From Nostoc spongiaeforme FACHB-130 (GTDB lineage: Bacteria; Cyanobacteriota; Cyanobacteriia; Cyanobacteriales; Nostocaceae): a DNA stretch of 64,000 bases. Position 1 is the first letter of the stretch; each line of letters starts with the position of its first letter. This document shows, piece by piece, positions 38,025 through 46,819 of this stretch. Below the pieces are notes generated by a model that saw nothing but the letters and a program-made list of their open reading frames with translations, searched no databases and had not been told where the DNA came from. The stretch is from positions 186,001 through 250,000 of the forward strand of contig NZ_JACJTB010000002.1 of NCBI RefSeq assembly GCF_014698475.1. The letters are read 5' to 3'. A program made the translations under genes and the position numbers.

Positions 38025-38372
38025 ATTGAAGAAACAGTAACTCTGTATCGTCCGACTGGCCCTAAAGAGTTGGAACTGGTAAAACAAAGCGGTTACACAA
38101 AATGGCCGCCGCGACTACCAGAACAACCGATTTTTTACCCAGTGACAAACGAGCAATATGCAACAGAAATTGCCACTAAATGGAATATTCGAGATAGTGG
38201 TGTGGGTTATGTCACCCGCTTTGCAGTCAAAAAAGAATTTATGGATAAATATGAAGTGCATCAAGTAGGAGCTTCATATCATACAGAATGGTGGATTCCC
38301 GCAGAAGAACTAGAGCAGTTGAACGAAAATATCGTTGGTCAAATTGAAGTAATTGGAGAATATAGAGGTTGA
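38025..38372 (+). CDS. Small conserved cyanobacterial protein with non-canonical start
   Basis: The longest frame with a usual start codon begins at TTG 38070, but the same frame upstream reads ETVTLYRPTGPKELELV, which I recall as the conserved N-terminus of small proteins annotated 'ADP-ribosylation/crystallin J1'. The frame is open back to a TAA at 38019-38021 and contains no ATG, GTG or TTG there; the first codons are ATT (38025) and CTG (38043). Initiation at ATT, or loss of the start codon, would explain this. C-terminal half includes GVGYVTRFAVKKEFMDKYEV and WWIPAEELEQLN. Function unknown; 24 bases after the porin stop. Confidence 0.6.
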   Translation: MEETVTLYRPTGPKELELVKQSGYTKWPPRLPEQPIFYPVTNEQYATEIATKWNIRDSGVGYVTRFAVKKEFMDKYEVHQVGASYHTEWWIPAEELEQLNENIVGQIEVIGEYRG

Positions 38373-38460
38373 CACAAAAATTAAGTAGGTTGCACAAGTA
38401 TTGACTATTAACCATCATTTTTACCTGATGGATTTGTAGCTAATTCTTTGAATAACTGCA

Positions 38461-38493
38461 AAAAGAAAAAAGGTTTGGCTCACCACCAAACCT
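38461..38493 (-). terminator. Strong rho-independent terminator on the minus strand
   Basis: AGGTTTGG (38471-38478) and CCAAACCT (38486-38493) form an 8-bp stem, and the plus strand has A-runs just before it, so on the minus strand the hairpin is followed by TTTTTCTTTT. The nearest minus-strand gene upstream starts at 43387, which suggests a minus-strand transcript in the 38500-39550 gap. Confidence 0.6.
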
Positions 38494-38726
38494 GACTATA
38501 AATCCAGTGCATAACAACATCCCGCATTTATTTACTCATGAATTTTGCCTCGTAGCATCTTCCTATAGGATGTATCCAAAACTTATAAAAGCTGATATTA
38601 AGCGAGACAGGTATTCTTAATTACATTGAAATAAAATAATTGCCATAAATTCCTTCAAAATTCAAAACTGCTGATATAATTTACCGACTTTTATATTGGG
38701 GCTAGGCTTTGCTATATCAGCAAAAT

Positions 38727-38750
38727 AAAAGACGGGCTTGCACCCGTCGA
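38727..38750 (-). terminator. Second minus-strand terminator-like hairpin
   Basis: GACGGG and CCCGTC enclose a 6-base loop; on the minus strand the stem is followed by TTTTATTTTG. It sits in the gene-free stretch and has no minus-strand gene upstream within it. Confidence 0.5.
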
Positions 38751-39286
38751 AATAGCTTGAAAGTGGCGACACACCTTGGATTATCGAAAAGAATAGTAAT
38801 TAAACTTAATAGGTCGTCAAGAAGACCAATGATTTAGGCAATATGTTTCCATCAAAGTCATTCTTGTAATATTGCTCAATTTAGCACAAACAAATTTTAA
38901 TTAACTGCCAAAATGCCAAAATATTCAAGACATAAAAAATATTTTGAATTGCTTTATAAGTCTTATTCAGTAACTTAGCTAGGAATTTATAGGATATATC
39001 AAACTATACTTGGAACCAACTGACCAAAATGAGGATTAGTAGTAAAGGTTCCTAAATTTTTTGCGTATCTTATAGGCACGCACAATCATCTATTTTTATT
39101 TCTTTGGTCAGAATTTTTCTCTTTTTCCTCTACCTAGAGTAACAAAAGAAATATATGAGCTTTGGAATTAATTCCAAGACGGATAATTAATTGCGACACT
39201 TTAAAGCTTTGAGGGTGCAACTTAAGCCTCTGAGATGATGTTTGGAAAGTCTAAATTATTACTCACTGGGCGATTGGAAATCGCGG

Positions 39287-39333
39287 CTACACAGACAAAA
39301 CCTAGTCCACGTAGGTGGACTTTGCTTGTGTAG
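39287..39333. repeat. Nested inverted repeat (cruciform-type)
   Basis: CTACACA...TTTGCTTGTGTAG forms an outer stem and GTCCACGTAGGTGGAC an inner one. The preceding GCGATTGGAAATCGCGG also pairs with itself. This composite (GCGATT...AATCGC, GGCTACACAGACAAA) resembles an interspersed element that I recall from Nostocales genomes. Confidence 0.6.
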
Positions 39334-39344
39334 TAGCGAATTTT

Positions 39345-39430
39345 ATTAGCCCAATACTTTTCAAACAACCTCTGAGGTTGAAGCATGAGGTTCTGAGGTT
39401 CAAACTTGAAGCTCTGAGCTTGGAGCCTGA
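39345..39430. repeat. Imperfect tandem repeats (CTCTGAGGTTGAAGC type)
   Basis: CTCTGAGGTTGAAGC, GAGGTTCTGAGGTTC, and AAGCTCTGAGCTTGGAGCCT follow one another with a 7-base rhythm, and a diverged outlier (AAGCCTCTGAG) occurs at about 39213. STRR-like. Confidence 0.6.
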
Positions 39431-39559
39431 CAGTATAGATAAGCACAACCCTGACATCCCTACACTCTTACACCCAGTATCAACAGACAATTAATTGTCC
39501 TACACTACATAACTCCTGTGTAAAATAACTAGGCAGATCAGCAACAGGTATCAAAAATT

Positions 39560-40432
39560 ATGCTTAACCCTAAGATTGGCATTATTGGTGGTAGTGGACT
39601 ATATAAAATGGCCGCTTTGCAGGATATAGAAGAAGTGCAAATCGAAACACCCTTCGGTTCCCCTTCCGATGCTGTAATTGTGGGGACACTAGAAGGAACA
39701 AAGGTAGCTTTTTTGGCGCGTCATGGGCGAAATCATACCTTATTACCTTCCGAATTGCCTTTTCGTGCCAACATCTATGCAATGAAAAAATTAGGTGTAG
39801 AGTATTTAATTTCTGCTAGTGCGGTGGGTTCTTTAAAAGCCGAAGCCAAACCACTAGATATGGTTATCCCAGACCAGTTTATCGACCGGACAAAGAATCG
39901 CATTTCCACCTTTTTTGGTGAAGGAATTGTGGCTCACATTGCCTTTGGTGATCCGATTTGTCACAATTTAGCTGGAGTTTTAGCAGAGGCGATCGCATCT
40001 CTCAATTTACCAGATGTCACCCTACATCGTGGCGGCACATATATCTGTATGGAAGGGCCAGCATTTTCCACCAAAGCCGAATCTAACCTTTACCGCAGTT
40101 GGGGCGCAACAGTAATTGGGATGACCAACTTACCAGAAGCCAAATTAGCCAGAGAAGCCGAAATCGCCTATGCAACCTTAGCATTAGTCACAGATTACGA
40201 TTGTTGGCATCCAGATCATGATAGCGTCACCGTCGAGATGGTAATTGGTAACTTGCAACGCAACGCCGTCAACGCCCAAAAAGTTATTCAAGAAACAGTC
40301 CGCCGTTTGAGTAAAAATCCCCCACCCAGTGACGCGCACTCAGCCTTAAAATATGCTATTTTGACTCAATTAGATCAAGCCCCAACAGCAACCAAAGAAA
40401 AATTACATCTGTTATTACAAAAGTATTTATAA
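39560..40432 (+). CDS. mtnP: S-methyl-5'-thioadenosine phosphorylase
   Basis: 290 residues. Phosphate-binding IGGSGLY, then [24 protein letters not shown] (substrate/phosphate region), [15 protein letters not shown] (the MTAP signature, Met and Glu contacting ribose), and [12 protein letters not shown]. It cleaves methylthioadenosine, the by-product of polyamine synthesis, to adenine and methylthioribose-1-phosphate for methionine salvage. The family length is usual. A TTGGGT/ACCCAA hairpin lies 8 bases after the stop. Confidence 0.95.
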   Translation: MLNPKIGIIGGSGLYKMAALQDIEEVQIETPFGSPSDAVIVGTLEGTKVAFLARHGRNHTLLPSELPFRANIYAMKKLGVEYLISASAVGSLKAEAKPLDMVIPDQFIDRTKNRISTFFGEGIVAHIAFGDPICHNLAGVLAEAIASLNLPDVTLHRGGTYICMEGPAFSTKAESNLYRSWGATVIGMTNLPEAKLAREAEIAYATLALVTDYDCWHPDHDSVTVEMVIGNLQRNAVNAQKVIQETVRRLSKNPPPSDAHSALKYAILTQLDQAPTATKEKLHLLLQKYL

Positions 40433-40439
40433 ATGTAGA

Positions 40440-40464
40440 TTGGGTGAAGCACAGCGCAACCCAA
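40440..40464. repeat. Hairpin downstream of mtnP
   Basis: TTGGGT and ACCCAA enclose GAAGCACAGCGC. It has the look of the interspersed 'GATTGGGTGAAGCACAGCG' type repeats between cyanobacterial genes, without a T-run. Confidence 0.5.
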
Positions 40465-40617
40465 AATAAGTCTCGGTGTTGGCGTTAACTTTGTTTTGCC
40501 CAATTTACTAGCAAAAACCTAGCATTCTTTTAACTCCCAATTTCCACAAGAGTCACAAAATTTTTTGACATCTGTACATATTATTGAAGTCTATTAATAA
40601 TTTTTTAGTTTAGAATT

Positions 40618-41211
40618 ATGGAGAGACCAGAAATTATACATTGTTTAGAGCGAATTCTTAATTGGTTACAGCAGAATGCTCCATCGTATATCGAAGGGTT
40701 CTTACCTAGTCTATCATACGAAGAAATTGAAGAAAAAGTTAGTAATTTACCTTTCAAACTATCAGAGGAAGTATACAACCTTTATCACTGGCGTAATGGC
40801 ACAAATTCACAAGCAATGATTTTTGTTTACCATTACTTCTGGCATCTAGACATGGTTTTAGAAATTTCCTCTGATTGTGTTAATGATCCTTTGTCGCAAG
40901 AATTTCGCCAGCAAGCAGGGGAACCTTTGTATTTATTTCCTATCTTTGAGTATGAAGGTGAGTATTTTGCAGTTGCAGGACAGACAACCCCAGTTGAAAC
41001 TGCTCCTGTATATCATATTGATGCTGACGCAGGAGAAGTCAGTCTAGCATTTAATAGTTTGACAGCAATGATGCAGACAATAGCAGAAAGTTATGAAACA
41101 GGTGGCTATTATTTAACTCCTGAAGGACAACTAGAATGGGATGATAAAAAATTTCGGAGTATACGGCTTAAATACAATCCTGAATTAATTGATGATTTGT
41201 ATGTCTATTGA
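40618..41211 (+). CDS. SMI1/KNR4 (SUKH) family protein
   Basis: 197 residues. PSLSYEEIEEKVSNLPFKLSEEVYNLYHWRNGT is the hallmark N-terminal of the SMI1/KNR4/SUKH superfamily, and YLFPIFEYEGEYFAVAG the central strand pair. SUKH proteins serve as immunity proteins for polymorphic toxins in bacteria, or have unrelated housekeeping roles in large cyanobacterial families. No toxin gene is adjacent. The gene overlaps the DUF1877 gene at its 3' end. Confidence 0.8.
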   Translation: MERPEIIHCLERILNWLQQNAPSYIEGFLPSLSYEEIEEKVSNLPFKLSEEVYNLYHWRNGTNSQAMIFVYHYFWHLDMVLEISSDCVNDPLSQEFRQQAGEPLYLFPIFEYEGEYFAVAGQTTPVETAPVYHIDADAGEVSLAFNSLTAMMQTIAESYETGGYYLTPEGQLEWDDKKFRSIRLKYNPELIDDLYVY

Positions 41212-41788
41212 ACTGAGCCTGATAAAAGTTAATTATAATGCACTCAAGAACATTGAATCATTTTTAATTCAATGGGCTGAGAATTATGATGGAGAAACTG
41301 ATGATTCTTTTGAAGTTAATAACGGTTTTCCAGAGGTATTATATTTTCTGCTGACTGGTTCAACTGACATATCAGCAGCATGGTTCAGTGATTCTAAGTT
41401 CTTAGTACAAGAAATATCAATACCGAACTATGGAAATGTTCCACTAGTCGATGCTTTAGCTGGCGGAAGATGTTTAAAATCATTACGTTCTCATGGACTT
41501 GTAGCAACTTGTTTAACAGTTGAACAGGTTCAGGAAGTTGCTCAAGCTTTGTCTAGAATTGCTCAAGAAGATTTAGCAACACGTTGGGATGCTTTGAACA
41601 TATTCGCTAGTGCAGAGCGTCGTAAAATAATTGGTAGTTTGGAGAAGTTGCAACCAAATTTTAAGAGCTTGGAAGAGTCTGTGGAGAATATTGAAGATTT
41701 TTCAGAATATTTTATCAAAGAATTTGTTGCTTACTATATTGATGCTGATCAAAATAATATGGGAATTGTAATTCTTGATTGTACGTAG
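41201..41788 (+). CDS. DUF1877-family protein
   Basis: ATG at 41201 (MSIELSLIKV) is chosen over TTG 41189 and ATG 41192 in the same frame; it overlaps the end of the SUKH gene by 11 bases. About 195 residues. The sequence LYFLLTGSTDISAAWF, the LTVEQVQEVAQALSRI helix, and the C-terminal YYIDADQNNMGIVIL agree with DUF1877 (YfbM-like). DUF1877 proteins often sit beside SUKH and other immunity-type genes. The function is unknown; context supports an immunity or stress-linked role. Confidence 0.75.
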   Translation: MSIELSLIKVNYNALKNIESFLIQWAENYDGETDDSFEVNNGFPEVLYFLLTGSTDISAAWFSDSKFLVQEISIPNYGNVPLVDALAGGRCLKSLRSHGLVATCLTVEQVQEVAQALSRIAQEDLATRWDALNIFASAERRKIIGSLEKLQPNFKSLEESVENIEDFSEYFIKEFVAYYIDADQNNMGIVILDCT

Positions 41789-41803
41789 TCAATGTTTTGT
41801 CTA

Positions 41804-43387
41804 CTAATTTTTAGCAAAACCGCAAATTTCAATTTCTGCCTGATTAAAATTATCCTTCAATATTTTACGCAACACACGCTGAAGATGCAGGTGTTTTCCT
41901 GGCTTAACTTTTGTCAGCGTCAGCAACAATAAGTTATCCTCACCAAAATGTTCTATTCCAGCTACTCGCGTTGGTTCTAAAACATCAGCTTCTTCCGTTT
42001 TTAACTGCTGTCCTACCTTTTCCACCACTCGATATACATGATCTAAATTACAATCGTAAGAAACACTAAATTCTACTCTTGCATATATATATTGCTTTGA
42101 AAAATTTATAATTGAACCTATATCTCCATTGCGAATAATCTGCAATTGTCCATCAGGATGTCTGACATGAGTAGTTCGTAGTTCAATGGCTTCAACAATT
42201 CCCTCTACACTTCTTTCTTCCATTTTCCCGGCTTCGATATAGTCACCTACCAAGTAATAGTTTTCAAATAAAATCAAAAAGCCACAAACAACATCATTAA
42301 TTAGATTTTGCGCCCCCAGGCCAACTGCTATACCAACAATTCCTGCACCTGCTAATATTGGCGCAGGATCAATGCCAATCAGTTTGAGGATAGTCACTCC
42401 GGCAGTAAAATAAATAAAGTATTTAGCGAAACTCCGAATTAAGGGAATCAGCGTCAGTCGTTTTTGTCGCTGTGAATCGTTGACATCTGTGGTTCTTAAA
42501 TAGAATTCATCTAATAAAAAGTAAGCAACTTCTATCACAACATTGCTAATAAAGAAAACCCCAATTATCTGAATAACTCTAGGAGTATAAGCACTTATCC
42601 AAGCAATAGGTTCTATTTCTGGAAGAACGAGATTTACAATTCCAACATAAAGGACATATTCTAAACATTTTTTAAATAAGGGAATTAAGTGGCGTAACCG
42701 TTCATATAGGCGCAGCAGATCGTTAGAATGGGAAAACTTGAGACTGAGAGCATCAAGAGTATCAACAATAGTTGCAACAGCTTTGACAATTAATAACCCA
42801 ACTGAAATAGTGATATATATTTTTAAAGCAATAAACAGATATTTAGTAACAATTGCAGGGAGATACAAGAAATTAGCGCATAAAATAGCGGTGGCTATCC
42901 ATGAACTATAAATAATAATTCTTTTGAAAGTCTGGAAAAAAGCCTCGACACTCTCATCATTAGCTTTGATTTGATCTATTTTCTTAGCGTAGTTGCAAAC
43001 CCAGTCTATGCCACGGCTTAAAGGTGGTATGCTAAATTTAACTAGCAAGAGCAAACTGATAGTCTTTAAACTTGCAGTGACCAGATTTACCCAAAATTGT
43101 GTGGGAAGACTGCGAATCAAATTAAGTTGAAATTCTTGAACATTTTCACCTCGATAAATTATCATCCCATTCACACCAACCAGCGCCAAACATAGAACCA
43201 CAGAAATCAGCATTAAAATTCTGCCAATACTCTGACGTAAAAAAGTGATGTTCGCAGTTCTTTCTTGCAACCAATTAACTTTAGCTAACTGTTTAAAAAT
43301 GATGCCAATTAGCCAATTTAGTAGCCAAAAAATAATTAATACAAATATGACTTCACCAATAATAATTGCTATATTTGCTATATTCAT
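41804..43387 (-). CDS. MscS-family mechanosensitive channel
   Basis: 527 residues. Several N-terminal membrane helices, then the MscS core: a glycine- and alanine-rich pore helix (APILAGAGIVGIAVGLGAQNLIND) followed by GFLILFENYYLVGDYIEAG and the beta domain with VEAIELRTTHVRHPDGQLQIIRNGDIG. It releases small solutes on membrane tension in osmotic downshock. N-terminal extension relative to E. coli MscS (about 250 residues more) is typical of larger MscS-like proteins. Confidence 0.92.
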   Translation of the reverse strand: MNIANIAIIIGEVIFVLIIFWLLNWLIGIIFKQLAKVNWLQERTANITFLRQSIGRILMLISVVLCLALVGVNGMIIYRGENVQEFQLNLIRSLPTQFWVNLVTASLKTISLLLLVKFSIPPLSRGIDWVCNYAKKIDQIKANDESVEAFFQTFKRIIIYSSWIATAILCANFLYLPAIVTKYLFIALKIYITISVGLLIVKAVATIVDTLDALSLKFSHSNDLLRLYERLRHLIPLFKKCLEYVLYVGIVNLVLPEIEPIAWISAYTPRVIQIIGVFFISNVVIEVAYFLLDEFYLRTTDVNDSQRQKRLTLIPLIRSFAKYFIYFTAGVTILKLIGIDPAPILAGAGIVGIAVGLGAQNLINDVVCGFLILFENYYLVGDYIEAGKMEERSVEGIVEAIELRTTHVRHPDGQLQIIRNGDIGSIINFSKQYIYARVEFSVSYDCNLDHVYRVVEKVGQQLKTEEADVLEPTRVAGIEHFGEDNLLLLTLTKVKPGKHLHLQRVLRKILKDNFNQAEIEICGFAKN

Positions 43388-43812
43388 TTTTGAATAGGAT
43401 TATTTAAGAACAAAAAACAAAATTAGTTAGATACGCAATGTTTTAATAAAATCGGTATCTGTTTGCACAAAAACAATACCAATTAGTAATACCAGATAAC
43501 TAATACCAATTTTATAAGATCAATATTTTTTAATCTCTCTGAGTTCGCATAAAAATGCAAGGACACTTAAGACATTTAAGACAGTCTAGCCTAATTAATA
43601 ACTAAAACAAATTGTTTATTTATTTTTTGTAGTTTTATACTTATATATTAGACCTTTTGCAAAAAAGTTTTGCGGTAGATTAGGGGGTTAAACAAAATGA
43701 TTTTCATACATGAAATCAGCAACGCCAAAAACTCAATACACTTGACCGTCGAAAGATCATTTGTCTGTTGGTATGTGGAGTTATTGGCGTGTAAGGTTTT
43801 TACTGTATATGT
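43388..43812. other. Intergenic region between Hsp70-like and mscS-like genes
   Basis: 425 bases, mostly AT-rich. AATACCAATT recurs three times within 43470-43515. The stretch from 43648 (AGACCTTTTGCAAAAAAG) resembles the end of a transposon remnant but no inverted partner is evident. A short open frame of about 39 codons begins at 43697 (MIFIHEISNAKNS) without a ribosome site; I do not call it. Confidence 0.35.
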
Positions 43813-45411
43813 TTAACTCAACTGCGCGACAAGCTGATTTTCCAACAAAGTGTCATTCGTCAACAAATCCTCAACGGTGATGCGTAAAAAGCGTTGTTCA
43901 TCAACTTGAAAGAGGATTTTCACGCGATCGCTCCCCGGATACCCTGGCGGTGTAAGTTGAGCAATGGTTCTCGCGCCTGCGCTATCATTCAGAGGTTTAA
44001 CAGTGGTTTCACCGCTATCGAGACGGCGGGTAATTAAGCGATCGCCATCAAAATAAACTTCGGTGTTACCTGTGTCTGCGCCTAGTTCCCCAATAATTAA
44101 CTCAATGCTGGGTTGATTTTCTACTGATGCGCCTAAAAATAACTCTACAGCTTGATTCATCGGGTAAGCTTGCCCTGATTTAATAATAGGATGCCAACTG
44201 TGGCGTTGGTTGCGCCTATCCCAATAACGAATCCCGTAACTGTGGTAGAGAAAGTCTTTGATTTCCACGCCTTGAGATAACTGTAATGCACCTTGGGCGA
44301 TCGCTTCAAAAGGCTTTTCACACCTGATTTTTTCTGGCTCAAAATACTGTTTTACCCATGTCTGCACTGCTGGTAGTTGGACAGTTCCCCCAACTAACAA
44401 CACAGCATTAATATCTGCAAGTTCAATTCCCTGGCGGCGTGCTTGCTGCAACAGATTTGTCATTGACTCATCTAGTCGCTCAAAAAATCCCTGTTCTTTG
44501 AGAATATTATCTAAATTATCCCTGTCTAAATTTAATTCGTAACTTTCAAATGTTTCATCATCAAAATAAACTTCGCTGACTTGGTTTTGAGTTGATAGCT
44601 GAATCTTGACTTTTTCGGCTAATCTCGTTGTTAATGGACTCACCGCCAAATCTTGAGTTTTGGCAAAGTAATCAACTAACCAATTGTCAATATCTGTTCC
44701 GCCTAAATTTTGTCCAGCTTTTGCCAATACCCGCGCCATTTTGACTTTTTGCTTGGAATTTTCCGCTAGGGATTTATTACCAAATTTGAGCAAAAATCCG
44801 ATGGGTTTAGTATTACCTTGTGCGCCTTTATCTAACTTGACTAAAGATAAATCTAAAGTACCACCACCAAAGTCAATCACCAAAAGATTTTCTTGATCCG
44901 CCAAACCATAACCCAAGGCGGCGGCTGTGGGTTCATCCAACATCCGCACCTGTTCGACTGGGAGGCTTTGACAAACTTGACCTAACCAGTGGCGGTAAGC
45001 TTCAAAACTATCGACGGGGACAGTTAATATCAGGGAGTCTAAGCCACCTTCTAAGGGTGCTAGTTTTTCAATAACTTGATTGAGAAACCATTGTCCAACT
45101 TGTTCAAAGGTGACGGTTTCTCCATCTAATTCGGGTAAAAAGCCTTGAATTTCTGCACCGATACCGCGCTTAAAACTGCGGAAAAATCGAGATTCGCCTT
45201 TGAGATCCAAACCGCGATCGCGTACTTGCTGCCCTACTAAAACTTTACTCTGGGCTGCGTCTTCCACATACACCAAGCTGGGAATGAGTGGAGGATTGAG
45301 ACTTTGTTGAATTGATAAACCAGGTAAACTCAAAGTCTCCGCCTGTTGGGTGACGGGATTCCAACGGGCAATGACTGTGTTGCTAGTACCAAAATCGATT
45401 GCGATCGCCAT
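43813..45411 (-). CDS. Hsp70-family (DnaK-like) protein
   Basis: 532 residues. Starts AIAIDFGTSNTVIARWN (phosphate 1), has LLVIDFGGGTLDLSL (phosphate 2) and NAVLLVGGTVQLPAV (adenosine motif). After the about 390-residue ATPase domain comes a short beta-type C-terminal domain but no helical lid. It is clearly shorter than DnaK (about 635 residues) and carries an insertion around NSKQKVKMARV. Cyanobacteria have several such Hsp70-like proteins beside DnaK1-3; client unknown. A stand-alone gene. Confidence 0.92.
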   Translation of the reverse strand: MAIAIDFGTSNTVIARWNPVTQQAETLSLPGLSIQQSLNPPLIPSLVYVEDAAQSKVLVGQQVRDRGLDLKGESRFFRSFKRGIGAEIQGFLPELDGETVTFEQVGQWFLNQVIEKLAPLEGGLDSLILTVPVDSFEAYRHWLGQVCQSLPVEQVRMLDEPTAAALGYGLADQENLLVIDFGGGTLDLSLVKLDKGAQGNTKPIGFLLKFGNKSLAENSKQKVKMARVLAKAGQNLGGTDIDNWLVDYFAKTQDLAVSPLTTRLAEKVKIQLSTQNQVSEVYFDDETFESYELNLDRDNLDNILKEQGFFERLDESMTNLLQQARRQGIELADINAVLLVGGTVQLPAVQTWVKQYFEPEKIRCEKPFEAIAQGALQLSQGVEIKDFLYHSYGIRYWDRRNQRHSWHPIIKSGQAYPMNQAVELFLGASVENQPSIELIIGELGADTGNTEVYFDGDRLITRRLDSGETTVKPLNDSAGARTIAQLTPPGYPGSDRVKILFQVDEQRFLRITVEDLLTNDTLLENQLVAQLS

Positions 45412-45457
45412 AGTGTCTTAATTATTCCATGCAGCGCCAAATTTTTCTCACAAAAAA

Positions 45458-46405
45458 TTATTGTCCCATAAGCCACCAACTACGCAAATGGGCGATCGCT
45501 TCTTCTTTGCGTTTAGCTTCCACTTCTATCCACGGTGCTTGATGATAAATATCAGGCATAGCATCAATAAAATCACTGTGTTTTCTATCTTTAAAGGCTG
45601 TTTCACCGTTGGAAATATGAACTAATTGCCAATCTGGGTTTTTCCATGTTTCCCTCGCCGCCTCAAACATCGTAGCCACACTCGGCTCATTGTAGCTGTC
45701 TAAATTTTCGTGGCAAATATGGTGATGGGCATCAAATACCAAGGGAATTTCAGCTTGTTGACATACTGCTAAAATTTCACTGGCGCTATAGGCGTATTCG
45801 TCGTTTTCTAAAGTTAAGCGACTTTTAATCGCTTCTGGTAATTGCGAAATCACTTGTATCAACTTTTCGGCGCGTTGCGATTTACCGCCATGAATGTTCA
45901 TCAACGACCAAGGGGAACGAGGTAAACCAAGTAAATCCAAGTCCTGCGCGTGTCTGGCTAAGATATTAATACTGGTTTGTACAACTTCTGGTGAATCCGA
46001 ACTCAACACTACAAATTGATCAGGATGTAGTACCATTCTGATACCAAGTGCAACTGCGCGTTGACCAATTTTGCCCAACTCATCAGCCATTTGTTCTAAG
46101 AGATTTTCGCCAATTTTGTCTTCTAAATCATTCATCGGAAATAAATTAGAAGTCATCCGATAAAGGCGAATTTGATGCTGTTCACAAAACGTCAACGCAT
46201 CATGCAATCGCTGCAAGTTATGTTGATACAGTTGTCGTAAGGTACTTTCCCGTTCTTTTAGGGAGAGTTTTAAATAGCGCGTGCGTGTGATAGTTTTAAA
46301 GCGGACTTGTTGAGAAATTGTAATACAAACTAAGCCTAAGTTTGGCAGAATAGTTTGAGGCGATCGCTGTTGATTCCCTAGATTTTGACATTCAATGGTG
46401 GTCAT
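45458..46405 (-). CDS. uvsE: UV damage endonuclease UvsE
   Basis: 315 residues of the UVDE TIM-barrel family. Metal-ligand segments: RMVLHPDQFVVLSS, MNIHGG, LTLENDEYAY, LVFDAHHHICH, VHISNG and WIEVEAKRKEEA. It nicks 5' to UV photoproducts in a light-independent repair route. Only 46 bases separate its end from the start of the Hsp70-like gene downstream, on the same strand. Confidence 0.93.
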   Translation of the reverse strand: MTTIECQNLGNQQRSPQTILPNLGLVCITISQQVRFKTITRTRYLKLSLKERESTLRQLYQHNLQRLHDALTFCEQHQIRLYRMTSNLFPMNDLEDKIGENLLEQMADELGKIGQRAVALGIRMVLHPDQFVVLSSDSPEVVQTSINILARHAQDLDLLGLPRSPWSLMNIHGGKSQRAEKLIQVISQLPEAIKSRLTLENDEYAYSASEILAVCQQAEIPLVFDAHHHICHENLDSYNEPSVATMFEAARETWKNPDWQLVHISNGETAFKDRKHSDFIDAMPDIYHQAPWIEVEAKRKEEAIAHLRSWWLMGQ

Positions 46406-46579
46406 GTTCGCAAATGCTCAAGTTTTACATATTTCTTGAAATCATTTCTAGTTTCTGTGTTCAGTTCCTCTGGGATGAATTTTCCCGATATTGAACTTAA
46501 ACCAATAGGATTCAGATAAGAACACTAAATTACAACAAAACCAACAAAAAACGAAAAAATGATTTTGGAGGGGGTTTTT

Positions 46580-46630
46580 GGGGGACGCAACCGTCCCCCA
46601 ATCGGGGGTGTGGGGGATTCTCCCCCAAAT
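46580..46630. repeat. Double hairpin repeat (GGGGGACG/CGTCCCCC)
   Basis: GGGGGACG (46580-46587) and CGTCCCCC (46592-46599) form a perfect 8-bp stem around CAAC; directly after it GGGGG-ATTCT-CCCCC forms another. It is in the 414-base gap between map and uvsE, which otherwise has no gene; the minus-strand frame through it (46448-46639) is repeat-derived. Confidence 0.7.
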
Positions 46631-46819
46631 CTTACTCATTATCTAACAGGTAAAACAAAAATTGAGAAATCAACTCTCATCACCGTATTAGAACTTAATT
46701 AGAACTTAAACAGCAAAAATTTATCCCAACATTAACTTATCAACTGTGCTGCTGGGATGAATTGCGATCGCCACGAAAGTCAGAATATCAGGCAATATAA
46801 ACGGCTTACCTATCACCTG

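Larger units (their letters stand above)
38373..39559. other. 1.2 kb gene-poor region upstream of mtnP
   Basis: No gene can be supported; minus-strand frames at 39222-39446 and 39302-39490 are repeat-derived. It holds two minus-strand terminator-like hairpins, a long double-stem repeat (39287-39333), and a run of imperfect GAGGTTC/AAGCTCTGAG repeats (39205-39430). Confidence 0.6.

Noticed and set aside
38720-38790. tRNA or structured housekeeping RNA
   Set aside because: The GACGGG/CCCGTC stem cannot be extended to a cloverleaf, and there is no T-loop GTTCGA; a terminator reading fits better.
39222-39490. Two minus-strand frames of 62-74 codons
   Set aside because: They read through the nested hairpin and the imperfect repeats; the composition is repeat-derived.
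43697-43816. Small plus-strand frame of 39 codons (MIFIHEISNA)
   Set aside because: No ribosome site, ends inside the 3' end of the Hsp70-like gene and overlaps the possible IS remnant.
46448-46639. Minus-strand frame of 63 codons
   Set aside because: It reads through the G/C hairpins between map and uvsE and has no ribosome site or family features.
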